NCBI RefSeq assembly: GCF_000177675.1
Contig: NZ_ADGX01000004.1
Coordinates: forward strand, 1 to 64,000
Origin: Parafrankia sp. EUN1f
GTDB taxonomy: Bacteria > Actinomycetota > Actinomycetes > Frankiales > Frankiaceae
Reading direction: 5' to 3'
DNA length: 64,000 bases
Shown here: piece by piece, positions 15,801-23,657 of the stretch
Layout: each line of letters opens with the position of its first letter
Position numbering within the stretch: the first letter of the stretch is position 1
The notes under the pieces: generated by a model
Told to the model about the DNA's origin: nothing
Databases searched by the model: none
Seen by the model: the letters and a program-made list of their open reading frames with translations, nothing else
Position numbers and translations under genes: made by a program

Positions 15801-17955
15801 CCCCGTCCCGGCGCTGGGGGTGCGGGTCGTCGGGGTCCTCGCCATGGCCGGCCAGGTTCCGGGCCAGCCGCAGGCGCGTCGCGTCCTGCGACTGCCGGGT
15901 GAGCCCGACCAGCGCCGTCTGGCGGGTCCGGTCGTCCTGGAACCGCACCGAATGGCGGCCGCCGTCCGCGGTCTCGGGTACCAGCACGCCGATCTCGATC
16001 GCCAGGGCGAGCCGTCGTTCAACCTCGTCCACCGGCAGTGCGGTCGCGGCGGCCAGCAGATCCAGATCGACGTGGGCGCCCAGGCAGGCCACCGCCGAGA
16101 GCAGGTCGACGGTGACGCCCGGCAGCGCGGCGACCCGGGCCGTCAGAAGTTCGGCGAAGTCGATCCGATGCAGCCGGTGGCGCAGCGCCTCCGGATCCCA
16201 CCGCCAGCCACCCGGACCGAGGTCCAGGAGCTTCTCGCGGCGCAGGGTGTTGAGGAGATCGAGGGTGTCGCGCGGATTTCCCCGGGCCGCCGGTGCCAGT
16301 ATGCGTGCCAGTTCGGCCGCCGATCCCGTCGCGACGTGCAGGACGTCCTCTATCAGCGCTGCCTGGGCTGTGGGTGCGAGGTTCTCCAGCCGCAGCTGGC
16401 GTGGCCCGTGCGGCTGGCCGAGCCAGTGGCTCAGCGGCCCCGCCAGCGGGGTGGTCGAACCGACCTCGCTGGCCCGGTAGGCGCCGACCAGCAGCAGCCC
16501 GTCCACCTCCGCGCATCCGCCGAAGATCGGTTCGAGGATGCCCAGCGGGGTTCTGCTGACCCACTGCAGATCGTCCACGAAGCAGACCACCGGGCGTTCC
16601 GTCGACGCGACCGCACGCAGGATCTCGACGCCGGTGTGCGCCGCGCGGGCCCGCCTCGTCATCAGGTCACCCGGCGCGGCCTGGACGTCCAGCAGAACCC
16701 CCAGCTCCGGCACCGCGGCGGCGGCCAGGCCCGCGTTGCGGCCCAGACCGCGACGCAGCCGGTCCCGATACTCGGCCAGGCGTTCCTCGGGCTCGGCCAG
16801 CAGCAGCCGACCGAGGGCCCGGATCGCGCGGAGGAAGCCGTTGTGCGCCTGGTCGAGGCGGTGCTGGTCGAACGCCCCGGCCACGAACCAGCCGCCGTGA
16901 CCGGCCGCGATCACCCTCAGCTCGTCGATCAGGGCCGTCTTTCCGACCCCGGCCTCGCCCTCGACGAGGACCGAACGCGGGTGACCGGCCATGACCGCCA
17001 GGAACGCGCCACGCAGCTCGTCGATCTGCTGGGCGCGGCCGACTAGCCTTGAGGACGCCAGCTGACGGTCCCACCGGTCGCGGGCTCCGGGTCGGGCCGG
17101 CGGCGTGCCGCGACGGATCAGGGCGAGATCGTGCGCGAGTCCCTCGGCGCTCTGGTAACGATCATCGGGCTCCTTCTCGAGCAGGTGCGCGATGACCTGC
17201 CCCAGCGCATGGGGCACCGTAGGGTTTCGCTCCGACGCCGGTACCGGCACCCGGGCGAGGTGCTCGTGGATGATGCGCAGCGGGTCGTCCGCCCCGAAGG
17301 GCGGCGCTCCCGTCGCCAGCTCGTACAGGGTCGCGCCGACGGCGTACAGGTCGGCGCGGTGGTCGACGGGACGGCTGGTCCGGCCGGTCTGCTCCGGCGC
17401 CAGGTAGGGGACCGTGCCGATGATCGTGGCGTGGTGGGTGAACTCGCTGCGCATCGACGTGAGCGTGGTGGCGAGCGCGAAGTCGATCAGGCACACGTCC
17501 CCGTCCGGAGTGGCCACGATGTTCGCCGGGCTGATGTCCCGGTGCACGACACCGCGGTGGTGCATGCCCGCGACCGCCCGGGCCAGCGCTTCGGCGACGG
17601 CGAGCAGCAGGTCCGGCGCGAGCGGCGTACGCCAGCCCGAGAGCGCCGTGCCGCTGATGTCCTCCAGCAGGATTGATTCCGGGCTCTCTTCGATGTCCGC
17701 CTCGTGCTCGATGCCCGGCTCGTGCGCGACGTCCGCCTCGTGCTCGACGTCTGGTGCGGCGGCAAGTTGGACCACGCCCTGGACACCGGCCAGGCGCTGG
17801 AGGATCTTCGCTTCACGCCGCAGCCGCCGCCCGGCACCCCGGCCCAGCGCCTCCTTCCGGATCAGCGGACCGGTCGGGCCCGCGATCCTGGTGACCCGGG
17901 TGCGCTCGGTCTCCGCGAGCACCACGGGACGGATCGGTGCAGGCGTCGGCGACAT
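12835..17955 (-). CDS. multidomain Ser/Thr kinase - AAA ATPase - GAF - GGDEF diguanylate cyclase
   Basis: A very large signalling protein (about 1706 residues from ATG 17955; GTG 18030 would add 25). Order: protein kinase domain (about 35-280) with catalytic HRDISPANI and LIDFALA in place of the usual DFG; AAA_16-type ATPase (about 305-650) with Walker A GEAGVGKT and Walker B FVDDLQW; a long helical TPR-like region with an alanine/proline-rich insert of PAGN/PVGN repeats; a GAF domain (about 1335-1490); and a GGDEF domain (about 1520-1690) with YGGEEF, an active-type signature for making c-di-GMP. It would link phosphorylation, nucleotide-driven switching and c-di-GMP output. Acidic HEADVAHEPGIEHEAD repeats sit in the kinase N-lobe. 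Confidence 0.88.
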   Translation of the reverse strand: MSPTPAPIRPVVLAETERTRVTRIAGPTGPLIRKEALGRGAGRRLRREAKILQRLAGVQGVVQLAAAPDVEHEADVAHEPGIEHEADIEESPESILLEDISGTALSGWRTPLAPDLLLAVAEALARAVAGMHHRGVVHRDISPANIVATPDGDVCLIDFALATTLTSMRSEFTHHATIIGTVPYLAPEQTGRTSRPVDHRADLYAVGATLYELATGAPPFGADDPLRIIHEHLARVPVPASERNPTVPHALGQVIAHLLEKEPDDRYQSAEGLAHDLALIRRGTPPARPGARDRWDRQLASSRLVGRAQQIDELRGAFLAVMAGHPRSVLVEGEAGVGKTALIDELRVIAAGHGGWFVAGAFDQHRLDQAHNGFLRAIRALGRLLLAEPEERLAEYRDRLRRGLGRNAGLAAAAVPELGVLLDVQAAPGDLMTRRARAAHTGVEILRAVASTERPVVCFVDDLQWVSRTPLGILEPIFGGCAEVDGLLLVGAYRASEVGSTTPLAGPLSHWLGQPHGPRQLRLENLAPTAQAALIEDVLHVATGSAAELARILAPAARGNPRDTLDLLNTLRREKLLDLGPGGWRWDPEALRHRLHRIDFAELLTARVAALPGVTVDLLSAVACLGAHVDLDLLAAATALPVDEVERRLALAIEIGVLVPETADGGRHSVRFQDDRTRQTALVGLTRQSQDATRLRLARNLAGHGEDPDDPHPQRRDGEHLSAAAEQYLPVLGALHDPAERRRAAALLRRAAGEAKVLSNHAQVESYTAAAATLLDPSEVDALLAVHIERHAALRELGLLDEADEVFQIIDRLCTDPLQRAAPTVVQIRSLTDRARATEAIGLGIEQLRRLGMTVPDRQQLDAEIDNGLDAAYRWIDTTSDSDDLRRAELVDEVRRSAANVINGLAPAAFFTDHTVLAWLTVRTLATWAQDGPNRALLGPASHIAIATIARRDDYRTGYRILRRLLAVGHARGYEPEVWLAEFHYLITCGHWFEPLEHNVSATRRALDELVHSGDFQSACWAHHCVLFNLLDCAPSLDLIAAEAEAAMELATRTGNQRAEESARVFRQLVAALRGETEDVHTDETAELALMAGNSVAVVHFHITNAILAAVFDHPDDLARHLAAVEPLLAPFSASYVIVAARLLRVLMLAQRIRSGHRQPSTDHPPAGNPPVGNPPAQNAPAGNTPAGDAPAGDPREELDEMIVWLSGRVADAPFNFLHVLYLAQAEQAWATGDFQRASYMFDAAHREAISRSRPWHLALILEEAARFYLGHGLEVAGRLLLVGTRRVYAAWGATAKVNQLDWGSPGLRSGPPAEELLVGGPRKRAGGRSLVTTGTIDLRGIVAASRALSSETSVAGLRATVVGILSEMTGATDVHLLLRDEEREAWTVTTDAGPAISLREAGQRHLLPPSVVWYAERTGEPVVVTDVATDDRFRRDPCFCPQDRCSLLAVPISTRGRLRAMLLLENRMISHAFSADRLEGIMLVAGQLAVSLDNALMYASLERKVEQRTRQLAAANRQLKQLSVTDPLTGLANRRRLDEILDHEWRQARRRGSPIALAMVDIDHFKLYNDHFGHSAGDHCLRLVARCVGRSAQDPLIAARYGGEEFAVVMPDTDAAGAARLARHICAAVEALAEPHPRVATRVVTVSIGTTALVPTSRDDLAGFVECADAALYRAKRGGRNRAEVVLARPCLPAVSTSSAGPGSA

Positions 17956-18139
17956 GGGCGGATCCCGGCCCGGCGACCTGCGTCGGGCCGCCTGCTCCAA
18001 CCGTTGGACGTCGCGCCAGACCTGGCCCACTCTGCCAGTCTGCCCCGACCGCGTCGTCGGTATCGAGATGATCAGTGACCGCCCGTCGCGCGGTCGTTCT
18101 GCCCCTCAGCGGCGGGACAAGCTGGTGCCGAGGCCGGCC

Positions 18140-18727
18140 CTATGCGTTCGCGGCGCGTGGTTTCGGGCCCGTGGCCCGCATGTTCACCAGCCTGCCCAGC
18201 AGGTCGAACCAGAAGGGCGCGCCGGCCGTCAGCGCGAAACAGGCGATCGCGATACCGGCGATCTTCAGTAGCCACCCGCCGACCGAGGTCGGTACCTCCC
18301 GCGGGTCGTCGCGCCGGTCGGACGCATCGACCCAACCGACCGGGATGGACAGCCCGGACGCGTCGCGCACCGCCTCGATGCTGCGCTCCGCGGCCTCACC
18401 CACCGTCGCATCACTGTCCGTGGTCGCGTCGGCGCCCGTGGCTGTTCCACTGCTGGTGGCCGCGTCGTCGCCCGCCGTGCCCACCTCGGCAACGGCGGCG
18501 GCCACCGCGGCCTGCCGTACGGTCCCGTCCTGCCACAGTGCCCGGGTGATCGCGATGGCGTCCAGGTTGAACGCGACCGACAGCAGGATCGCGTAACCGA
18601 GCAGGAACGCGGTGATGTGCCGCTTGTACCAGCCTGAGAGGCGGTCCATCGCGTCGTCGTACCAGCGCGCCAGATCGGCGATGACCTTCTCGCGGTCGCC
18701 GCCGGCCTTGACGATCGCGGCGGTCAA
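18140..18727 (-). CDS. membrane protein, C-terminal half of a split gene
   Basis: The 195-residue product contains WYDDAMDRLSGWYKR, a membrane segment, NLDAIAITRALW, a low-complexity A/T-rich linker, SIPVGW and a final GAPFWFDLLGRLVNMR. These are, in order, the conserved blocks of the second half of a widespread hypothetical membrane protein that is normally one chain of 400-500 residues. TTG at 18727 overlaps the stop of the upstream half. Because the frame stays open upstream (ALPARTALTAAI), a frameshift rather than a true start may join the halves. Confidence 0.7.
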   Translation of the reverse strand: MTAAIVKAGGDREKVIADLARWYDDAMDRLSGWYKRHITAFLLGYAILLSVAFNLDAIAITRALWQDGTVRQAAVAAAVAEVGTAGDDAATSSGTATGADATTDSDATVGEAAERSIEAVRDASGLSIPVGWVDASDRRDDPREVPTSVGGWLLKIAGIAIACFALTAGAPFWFDLLGRLVNMRATGPKPRAANA

Positions 18728-19386
18728 CGCCGTCCGGGCGGGGAGGGCGGCAGCGCGGCGAGGCTTTCCTCCAGCGAGGCGACGGCGCCGGTCCGGGTGG
18801 CGGCGACGAGGGCGGCGGCCACCACCCGCCCGGTCGGGTGCTCCGCGGGCATGGCGTGGTGCAGGGCCGCGGCGGTCTGCTCGTCGAGCAGCCGGCGCGC
18901 AGCGTCATACGCGCGCTGGTAGGCCGCCCGGATCTCGGCCGGGATCTCCGCGGGCAGGTTGTCCGGCCGGAGCTGGTGCAGCATGACCCGCGCGGGTGGG
19001 TCCACGCGATCGAGCAGGGCCTGCGCGAACGCGGTCGAGGGCAGGTAGGACGGCAGCCGCAGCCGCCGGGCCCGGAGGATCGACGCCCAGAACCCGCTGA
19101 CCGGGGGATGGTCGGCGACGTTCACCGGCAGCGTGTCCCTGCCGGTGGTCCGCAGGACCCGCAGCGGCCCGTCGAGGAGCTCGGCGGTGACATCGGGTCC
19201 GTCCGCCGGGCCGCCGCCGGCCTGGCGGGTTCCGCCGAGGAGCCGACGGAGCTCGGCTTCGAGCCGCAGCCCCCGGTAGCGGAACAGGGCGAGGACGGTC
19301 TCGTTGATCCGCGAGACCGCCAGGCTGAACGCGGCGAAGATCAGCGCGAGCCCGACCAGCACGTCAAGAGCCGATGAGTCCGGCAT
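18724..19386 (-). CDS. membrane protein, N-terminal half of a split gene
   Basis: A 220-residue product with an N-terminal membrane helix (DVLVGLALIFAAFSLAVSRINE), then LEAELRRLL and a segment LPSYLPSTAFAQALLD, which form the first half of the family completed by the next gene. ATG at 19386 is preferred over the upstream 19428. It ends at TGA 18724-18726, overlapping the TTG of the downstream half. Function of the family is unknown; the two parts probably act as one membrane protein if the frame is bridged. Confidence 0.7.
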   Translation of the reverse strand: MPDSSALDVLVGLALIFAAFSLAVSRINETVLALFRYRGLRLEAELRRLLGGTRQAGGGPADGPDVTAELLDGPLRVLRTTGRDTLPVNVADHPPVSGFWASILRARRLRLPSYLPSTAFAQALLDRVDPPARVMLHQLRPDNLPAEIPAEIRAAYQRAYDAARRLLDEQTAAALHHAMPAEHPTGRVVAAALVAATRTGAVASLEESLAALPPSPPGRR

Positions 19387-19778
19387 GCCCCCGATTCCCG
19401 CTTTCTCGGCGCCCGGTGGGCCGCCCACCAGCTCCGTGGGAGTGCCTGCATCGGACGATCCGGCATGAACGGCGTATTTCTACACCCGAACTGGCGGAAT
19501 TGCGCAAAACGGCACGTCAGAAGGCCAGACAATGACGGCTTCGACGGGTGGTGGCGATGCGGGGGGGGGGGCGATGTTCGTCGTTCCTGAGTGTGGTGGC
19601 AGAGTCCCGGGCTTCGGGCCGCAGCTGCTGCCAAGCAAGATCTGAGGATCCTGGCTGTTGGGACGACCAGGATCCTCAGATCTTCGAGCTTTGGCTACGA
19701 ACTGCCACTGCTGCCGAGCCCCACCCCGCGACGGGAGCGCGGAGCCCGGGGCTCGGGCTCGAAGGGGTGGTTCGAAGA
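19387..19778. repeat. noncoding gap with 17-bp-arm palindrome and G10 run
   Basis: No gene is supported here. A perfect palindrome has arms at 19637-19653 (AGATCTGAGGATCCTGG) and 19666-19682, loop CTGTTGGGACGA. It resembles 6427-6456, including the loop, so both belong to one dispersed repeat family. A run of ten G residues lies at 19561-19570. Flanking text contains small matches to the 6470-6560 region (CCCGAGGCTCGGG-like and CAAGAT/CAAGAA followed by CCTCAGATC). Confidence 0.65.
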
Positions 19779-19925
19779 TCAGAACGCGAGGAACAGGATC
19801 TGCTCCCGGGAGTACTCGTGGCCCGGGTGCTTCTCGGCGAGATGGGCCTGGGTCTTCTCCACGAGGTCGTCGTCGTCCTCACCCTCGATGAATTCGCCAC
19901 ACGGGCAGCTGAGACGTCGTGCCAC
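19779..19925 (-). CDS. DUF1059-like small protein
   Basis: A 48-residue protein beginning VARRLSCPCGEFIEG and ending HLAEKHPGHEYSREQILFLAF. The CxCG pair, the acidic spacer and the HxxxxHP pattern match the DUF1059 family, small proteins of unknown role that may bind metal. The GTG start at 19925 has GGAGG four bases upstream; longer versions add a segment without family features. It is the last host gene before the prophage. Confidence 0.75.
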   Translation of the reverse strand: MARRLSCPCGEFIEGEDDDDLVEKTQAHLAEKHPGHEYSREQILFLAF

Positions 19926-20066
19926 GGTTCCTCCTCCGCTCCGTGGTGGACGTCCTGTGCCGCCCACCGACAGGTTCGAAGCCATCTTTGCCGTCGGAAT
20001 CGTCCCGTGCACCTGTTGGCATGAACGGCCGTACGGCTAGTGGCTGTTGGCTCACAGCGCCGAGGA

Positions 20067-20235
20067 TCACGGCCTGGCGCGTGGCTTGATTCTGGCCTCC
20101 GGCAGCGGCGGGGCGGGCAGCCAGGCGGGGCCGCCGATGTACCCCTCGACCCGGCCGAACCGGTCGGACTGGTTCTGCCAGGCCTCGCGGTAGGCGGCGA
20201 TCTCCTCGTGGCTGCGCCCGATGAAGTTCCACCAG
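20067..20235 (-). pseudogene. displaced host 3' end of the pirin gene
   Basis: Read on the minus strand this encodes WWNFIGRSHEEIAAY and then GGPAWLPAPPLPEARIKPRARP with a stop, the last ~55 residues of a pirin-family protein. It is cut off at the att core (20219-20234). The intact pirin at 62763-63764 ends with a related but different version of the same segment. This copy is therefore the original host 3' end pushed aside by integration. It is more GC-rich than the phage-supplied copy. Confidence 0.85.
20219..20234. other. attL core
   Basis: The 16-bp sequence CGATGAAGTTCCACCA is identical to 62915-62930. Sequence similarity continues to the left as diverged pirin coding DNA (shared with 62763-62914) but ends abruptly to the right, where phage DNA begins. 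Confidence 0.85.
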
Positions 20236-20243
20236 AATGTTAC

Positions 20244-20263
20244 GCTTACAAAGTACCCCTTCG
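20244..20263 (-). promoter_or_regulatory. stoperator-like site g
   Basis: On the minus strand it reads CGAAGGGGTACTTTGTAAGC, 15 of 20 matches to the phage-wide consensus CGAAGGTGTACTTTGGTAGC. It is 50 bp upstream of the integrase start and next to attL. It also contains a 12-bp palindrome CCCTTCGAAGGG (20257-20268). Confidence 0.6.
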
Positions 20264-20312
20264 AAGGGTGCTCGCTGTGTGTGACGGACGTGGGACTTCG
20301 GCAGGGGAGAGC

Positions 20313-21363
20313 GATGCCAAAGGCTACCATCGCAGAGGCGGCAACGATCTATCTAGCCGCACGCGAGATCGATCTAGGACCACGGACGTGGGTCGGCTAC
20401 CGCAGCCACCTGTCGGCCCTCGCCACGCACTTCGGGCCCGACTACGGGATGCACCGTCTGACCACCGACGGAATGATCACCTTCTTTCAGTCGCAGCTCA
20501 GGGGCGACGTGCCGTGGACCCGGAAGCCAGGCCTGTCGACGATCCGCAACCGGTACAGGGTGATCAAGGCGTTCACGGAGTTCGGGTCACGGCCGGGGCG
20601 CGCCTGGTGCAAGCCGGGACTCTTCGAGGGGGTCAGGCTGCCGCGGGCAGAGCCGCCGCAGGACTTCATACAGCTCACAGCGGACGAGCTACTCACCATG
20701 GTCGAAAGCACGGACGTCCCGCGTGACCGGGCGTTCCTCGCCCATCTGATCTGTACCGCCTGCCGCGTGGGTGAGGTGACCTCACTCAAGCTCGGTGATG
20801 TTGACCTAGACAACCTCACGGTCTACACCCGCATCCATAAGTCGAACCGGGCCGATTCCATGCCCATCGTGCAAGACCTCTTCGAGGAAATTACCAGGTG
20901 GCTAGTGGACTACCAGGACCGCGTCGAGGCCCCGCTTAACAACGCCTGGTACCTGTACCCGGCGAAGACGGCCACGTATTACCGCCAGGGCAGGGTGCGG
21001 GCCTACACCATCCGTCCCGACGTCGAGATGCAATACATGTCCGCCAGGCGGATTGTCCGCAACGGCCTCGTGCGCATCGGGTACAACCCCGCAGGGCTCA
21101 CGCAGGAGGCCTGTCACACCATCCGCCGGAGTGTCGCACGGCTGTATTTCGACTCGCGGATGGGCGACGGCTACAGTCACGCCCTGCGAGAGACTCAGGC
21201 CCTGTTGCATCACAAGTCGTCCGCCACGACAGAGATGTATCTACGGCTCGACATCGACCGGGCCAGGCGAGACGATACAATGAAGGGTAAGCCGTTCATC
21301 CTCGGGCGGGCGGCGCAAACGAGGGGAGGCGTGAAGAATGGCGGACTCAGAGTCGCAGGATGA
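20313..21363 (+). CDS. int: tyrosine recombinase, phage integrase
   Basis: A 350-residue integrase. An N-terminal SAM-like DNA-binding domain covers about residues 5-105 and the catalytic domain 115-320. The active-site set is visible: R151 (CRVGE), H268 and R271 (HTIRR), H299/H300 (LLHHKS) and the nucleophile Y309 (TEMYL). ATG at 20313 follows AGGGGAG; an upstream in-frame ATG (20221) would start within the att core and gives a peptide made from pirin DNA. It lies beside attL, as expected for a phage whose att site adjoins int. The target is the pirin 3' end. Expression is probably held down by the repressor site at 20244-20263. Confidence 0.93.
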
Positions 21364-21502
21364 GAAGCCGAAGAGGGTTCGCTCAAGGGTGGCGCCCTGG
21401 GACGGCTATGCGGAGCACATACAGTGGCTAGCCGAGAACAAGCCGGATGAACTGCCACCTATCGAGGCGGACCGACTGAGAGCAGAGCAGGACAAGATAT
21501 AG
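21338..21502 (+). CDS. small protein after integrase (candidate excision factor)
   Basis: The 54-residue ORF MADSESQDEKPKRVRS...LRAEQDKI starts at ATG 21338, overlaps the integrase end by 26 bases and stops at TAG 21500, just before a strong terminator. It is highly charged with a basic N-terminal patch (KPKRVRSR). It resembles no family I know. Cotranscription with int makes a directionality factor possible, but no HTH is evident. Confidence 0.6.
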   Translation: MADSESQDEKPKRVRSRVAPWDGYAEHIQWLAENKPDELPPIEADRLRAEQDKI

Positions 21503-21503
21503 C

Positions 21504-21532
21504 AAAAGGGGCCCCAAAGGGGCCCCTTTTTT
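21504..21532. terminator. bidirectional terminator between int and left early operon
   Basis: Perfect 12-bp stem AAAAGGGGCCCC / GGGGCCCCTTTT with loop AAA, then further T residues. It sits between two convergent units (int from the left, 21541-23996 from the right) and has T or A runs on both sides. Confidence 0.9.
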
Positions 21533-21540
21533 GTCCGCCA

Positions 21541-21954
21541 TCAGCCGAAGAACTCGCCCTTATCGCCATCTCCATACTCGACAATGAAAATCCACTCGAT
21601 AACACGCTTGACCTTGCGGCCGGATGCGTGCTCGGCGTGAGCGCGCATCGTCCCTTCGGGGTAATTCGGCGTAGAGACCCGTGGGTCTCCAGAGCCAATT
21701 GCCAGGGGTGCAGTCTTCGGGCCTTTCTCCTTACCCTTCGGGTTCGACTTGCCGTAGCCGTTCCTCTTCGGCTTAGGGAGCCATGGCGGGTCATCCTGGT
21801 TTGCCCATCCGCCGGTCGCGTTGCATCCAGGAGGGCTAGACCAACGCGAGCCACCACGCCAATACCATTCGCTGCCGTCCGACAGGCGGACCCACGTCCG
21901 CCCCTGGCTCGACACCCAGCTCTCGACGACGTGAGGAACTTTCGAGAGGCTCAT
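21541..21954 (-). CDS. hypothetical phage protein, WRGG-rich
   Basis: A 137-residue protein of unknown role. The N-terminal part (SSQGRTWVRLSDGSEWYWRGGSRW) has the alternating pattern of a small beta-barrel; the middle is lysine-rich and low in complexity (KPKRNGYGKSNPKGKEKGPK). The end (VKRVIEWIFIVEYGDGDKGEFFG) is hydrophobic/acidic. ATG 21954 overlaps the upstream stop. It is the last gene of the leftward operon starting at 23996. Confidence 0.7.
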   Translation of the reverse strand: MSLSKVPHVVESWVSSQGRTWVRLSDGSEWYWRGGSRWSSPPGCNATGGWANQDDPPWLPKPKRNGYGKSNPKGKEKGPKTAPLAIGSGDPRVSTPNYPEGTMRAHAEHASGRKVKRVIEWIFIVEYGDGDKGEFFG

Positions 21955-22769
21955 CAGATCTCACAATTCCGCATCGCGGCCGACAGTGCGCGCATCGACT
22001 CCACAGAGCCTCCCATATCCGGATGCATTTTCCTACTCAGCGTGCGATAGACAATCTTCCGGTCGTCCTCGTGTAGCGAGTCCAGAACGGCGGTCAGAAC
22101 ATGCTCGGCGACATGCTCACGAACTCCGGCGTGCAAATTCGGGTCAACCACCTTGAACACGACCTCGAACATGTCATCAATCCAGGGCAGTACCGCGGCC
22201 GACGTGGAGGGCTGCGCCGTGACCTCGACGGTCGGTGCCGGCTCGACAGGGGAAGCCTCGACGGGCGCCGTAGGCGCGTGCTCCGGTTCAGGTTCGGGTG
22301 CTACCTGCGGCCCTGCTGTCGTCGAGGGCTCCAGATCGGGCGCCTTCGGTTTCGCCCTGGCCCCGTTGTAGATCTTCCCGTCCGTACCGGTGACCGGCGG
22401 AGGGGGGTCGCCAGGTGAGGAATTTTCCTCACCTGAGTGTCGACGGTCGTTGACGATCGTCTTCTGATCGACCCCCAATGCGGCCCCGATCGCCCTGGTC
22501 GACATCCCTGCCGCCCGAAGCTCTGCCACGAACGCAGGCCGGTCAACACGCGGCAGACGGATGATCGCCCCGTCGAACTCCCGGGAACACATCTCGCCCC
22601 ACGACTCGTACCCGAGTCCGACCCACACCTGATTCCGAACACCATCGATAATCAGCGTTCGGGCTTCGTCGAGGGTGACCCTCACTCGGGTGACCCATTC
22701 GCGAGCCTCACCGTATGACCAGGTCGACACGATTTCAGTATCAGACCTGTCTGTGGTTGCAATGGTCAC
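21954..22769 (-). CDS. HTH protein with J-domain-like C-terminus
   Basis: The 271-residue protein has three parts. Residues 1-75 include SYGEAREWVTRVRVTLDEARTLI; residues 80-115 form an HTH (LRAAGMSTRAIGAALGVDQKTIVNDRRH) like those in actinobacterial plasmid and phage ParB-like proteins. A proline/glutamate-rich linker covers 130-195. The last 60 residues contain VYRTLSRKMHPDMGGSVESMRAL, matching the central HPD motif and helix III of DnaJ J-domains. It overlaps the clamp-like gene by ATGA, so a link to replication or chaperone recruitment is plausible. Its DNA target and partner are unknown. Confidence 0.7.
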   Translation of the reverse strand: MTIATTDRSDTEIVSTWSYGEAREWVTRVRVTLDEARTLIIDGVRNQVWVGLGYESWGEMCSREFDGAIIRLPRVDRPAFVAELRAAGMSTRAIGAALGVDQKTIVNDRRHSGEENSSPGDPPPPVTGTDGKIYNGARAKPKAPDLEPSTTAGPQVAPEPEPEHAPTAPVEASPVEPAPTVEVTAQPSTSAAVLPWIDDMFEVVFKVVDPNLHAGVREHVAEHVLTAVLDSLHEDDRKIVYRTLSRKMHPDMGGSVESMRALSAAMRNCEI

Positions 22770-23461
22770 CAGAGCATTTCCTCTCTGAATTCGTCCTCGG
22801 CGCGGTCCGGCTGGACCGGCATGATTGCCCCCCGGAACGAAGGGCCTATTTTGATCAGGATGGGAATTTCCGGCTCGACGATCCGCATGCCCATAACCGG
22901 GCTTGCCCCGGCGGGGCGCACCTTCGCAAACGGGGCCAGCAGCGACGGCTGAAAATAGACGTCGAGTGGCCAGGGGCGAGGCTCTCCCGGCCTTTCCGTC
23001 CGGCGCGCGATCCGGGCAGCGAGTTCGTCTACCAGGTCGAACAGCTCAGCTTCGGTTGTCCCGAACAACGTTGCCGAGTCGCCCCGCCCTTCGAGGGGGC
23101 GCACCCTGGCAGGCGTCCCGATGGACTGCCCGCCAGGGATCACCATCGTCAGCAACCGTCCACCCTGGGGGTCTACCTCTCCCAAGGTCAGATGGACGTC
23201 GGTTTTCCGCTCCGCCCGGATGGCCTTCTCTACGGCCTGTGCGTCGAGGCGCTCCACGGCGCCTGACCACTCCCCGGACGTCTTCGCCTCGACGGTGTCG
23301 ATCCCCACGGTGTAGGTGTCACAGGCGGACACCTCGACGTAGCCGGGGCCGATGTCGAGTCGGACGATGGGGTACGGGCTTCGGGCCGGACAGAAGGCCA
23401 GCACGTTTGCCAGCACGCGGGCCAGGGCGGGCCCGTCAACCTCAGCCCTGACGCTGTCCAC
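22766..23461 (-). CDS. sliding-clamp-like (DnaN-like) protein
   Basis: A 231-residue protein whose C-terminus PILIKIGPSFRGAIMPVQPD parallels the last strands of bacterial beta clamps (KPVLI...YLIMPVR). The N-terminal part (FCPARSPYPIVRLDIGPGYVEVSACDTYTVGID) resembles a clamp repeat reading DNA damage/topology, with D..T in the place where clamps have TDG.R. At about two clamp repeats it is shorter than DnaN (about 370). It could form a ring that tethers the host polymerase, as no phage polymerase is seen. GTG at 23461. The assignment rests on pattern, so is moderate. Confidence 0.55.
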   Translation of the reverse strand: MDSVRAEVDGPALARVLANVLAFCPARSPYPIVRLDIGPGYVEVSACDTYTVGIDTVEAKTSGEWSGAVERLDAQAVEKAIRAERKTDVHLTLGEVDPQGGRLLTMVIPGGQSIGTPARVRPLEGRGDSATLFGTTEAELFDLVDELAARIARRTERPGEPRPWPLDVYFQPSLLAPFAKVRPAGASPVMGMRIVEPEIPILIKIGPSFRGAIMPVQPDRAEDEFREEMLW

Positions 23462-23657
23462 GGCCTGACCGTGGCAGCTTGACGCCGGAGGCCTTTTCCG
23501 CGGCCCTGACTGCGGCCCCTACGGCAGTCCTAGGCTCGCCCCTACGGGGCAGATACTCCGGGGACTGTGTGGAGTACCAGACGACGCCGTTAAGACCGTT
23601 GGAGCCCTTCACAGGCTCGCGGTGCTCGACGGCACGCAGGGTGAATGGCTCAGACAC
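23442..23657 (-). CDS. small hypothetical phage protein
   Basis: The GTG at 23657 overlaps the stop of the previous gene (GTGTCTGA) and the product (71 residues) starts VSEPFTLRAVEHREPVKG and ends RAAEKASGVKLPRSGRGQRQG. The tail is basic. A start further upstream would run over the preceding gene. Function unknown; it sits in the clamp-like operon and overlaps the clamp gene by 20 bases. Confidence 0.6.
   Translation of the reverse strand: MSEPFTLRAVEHREPVKGSNGLNGVVWYSTQSPEYLPRRGEPRTAVGAAVRAAEKASGVKLPRSGRGQRQG

Noticed and set aside
13045-17046. Two long plus-strand frames (601 and 487 codons) opposite the kinase-GGDEF gene
   Set aside because: Antisense of a well-supported multidomain protein; low-complexity composition.
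19561-19570. Run of ten G residues
   Set aside because: May be a sequencing or assembly artefact in noncoding DNA; no functional context.
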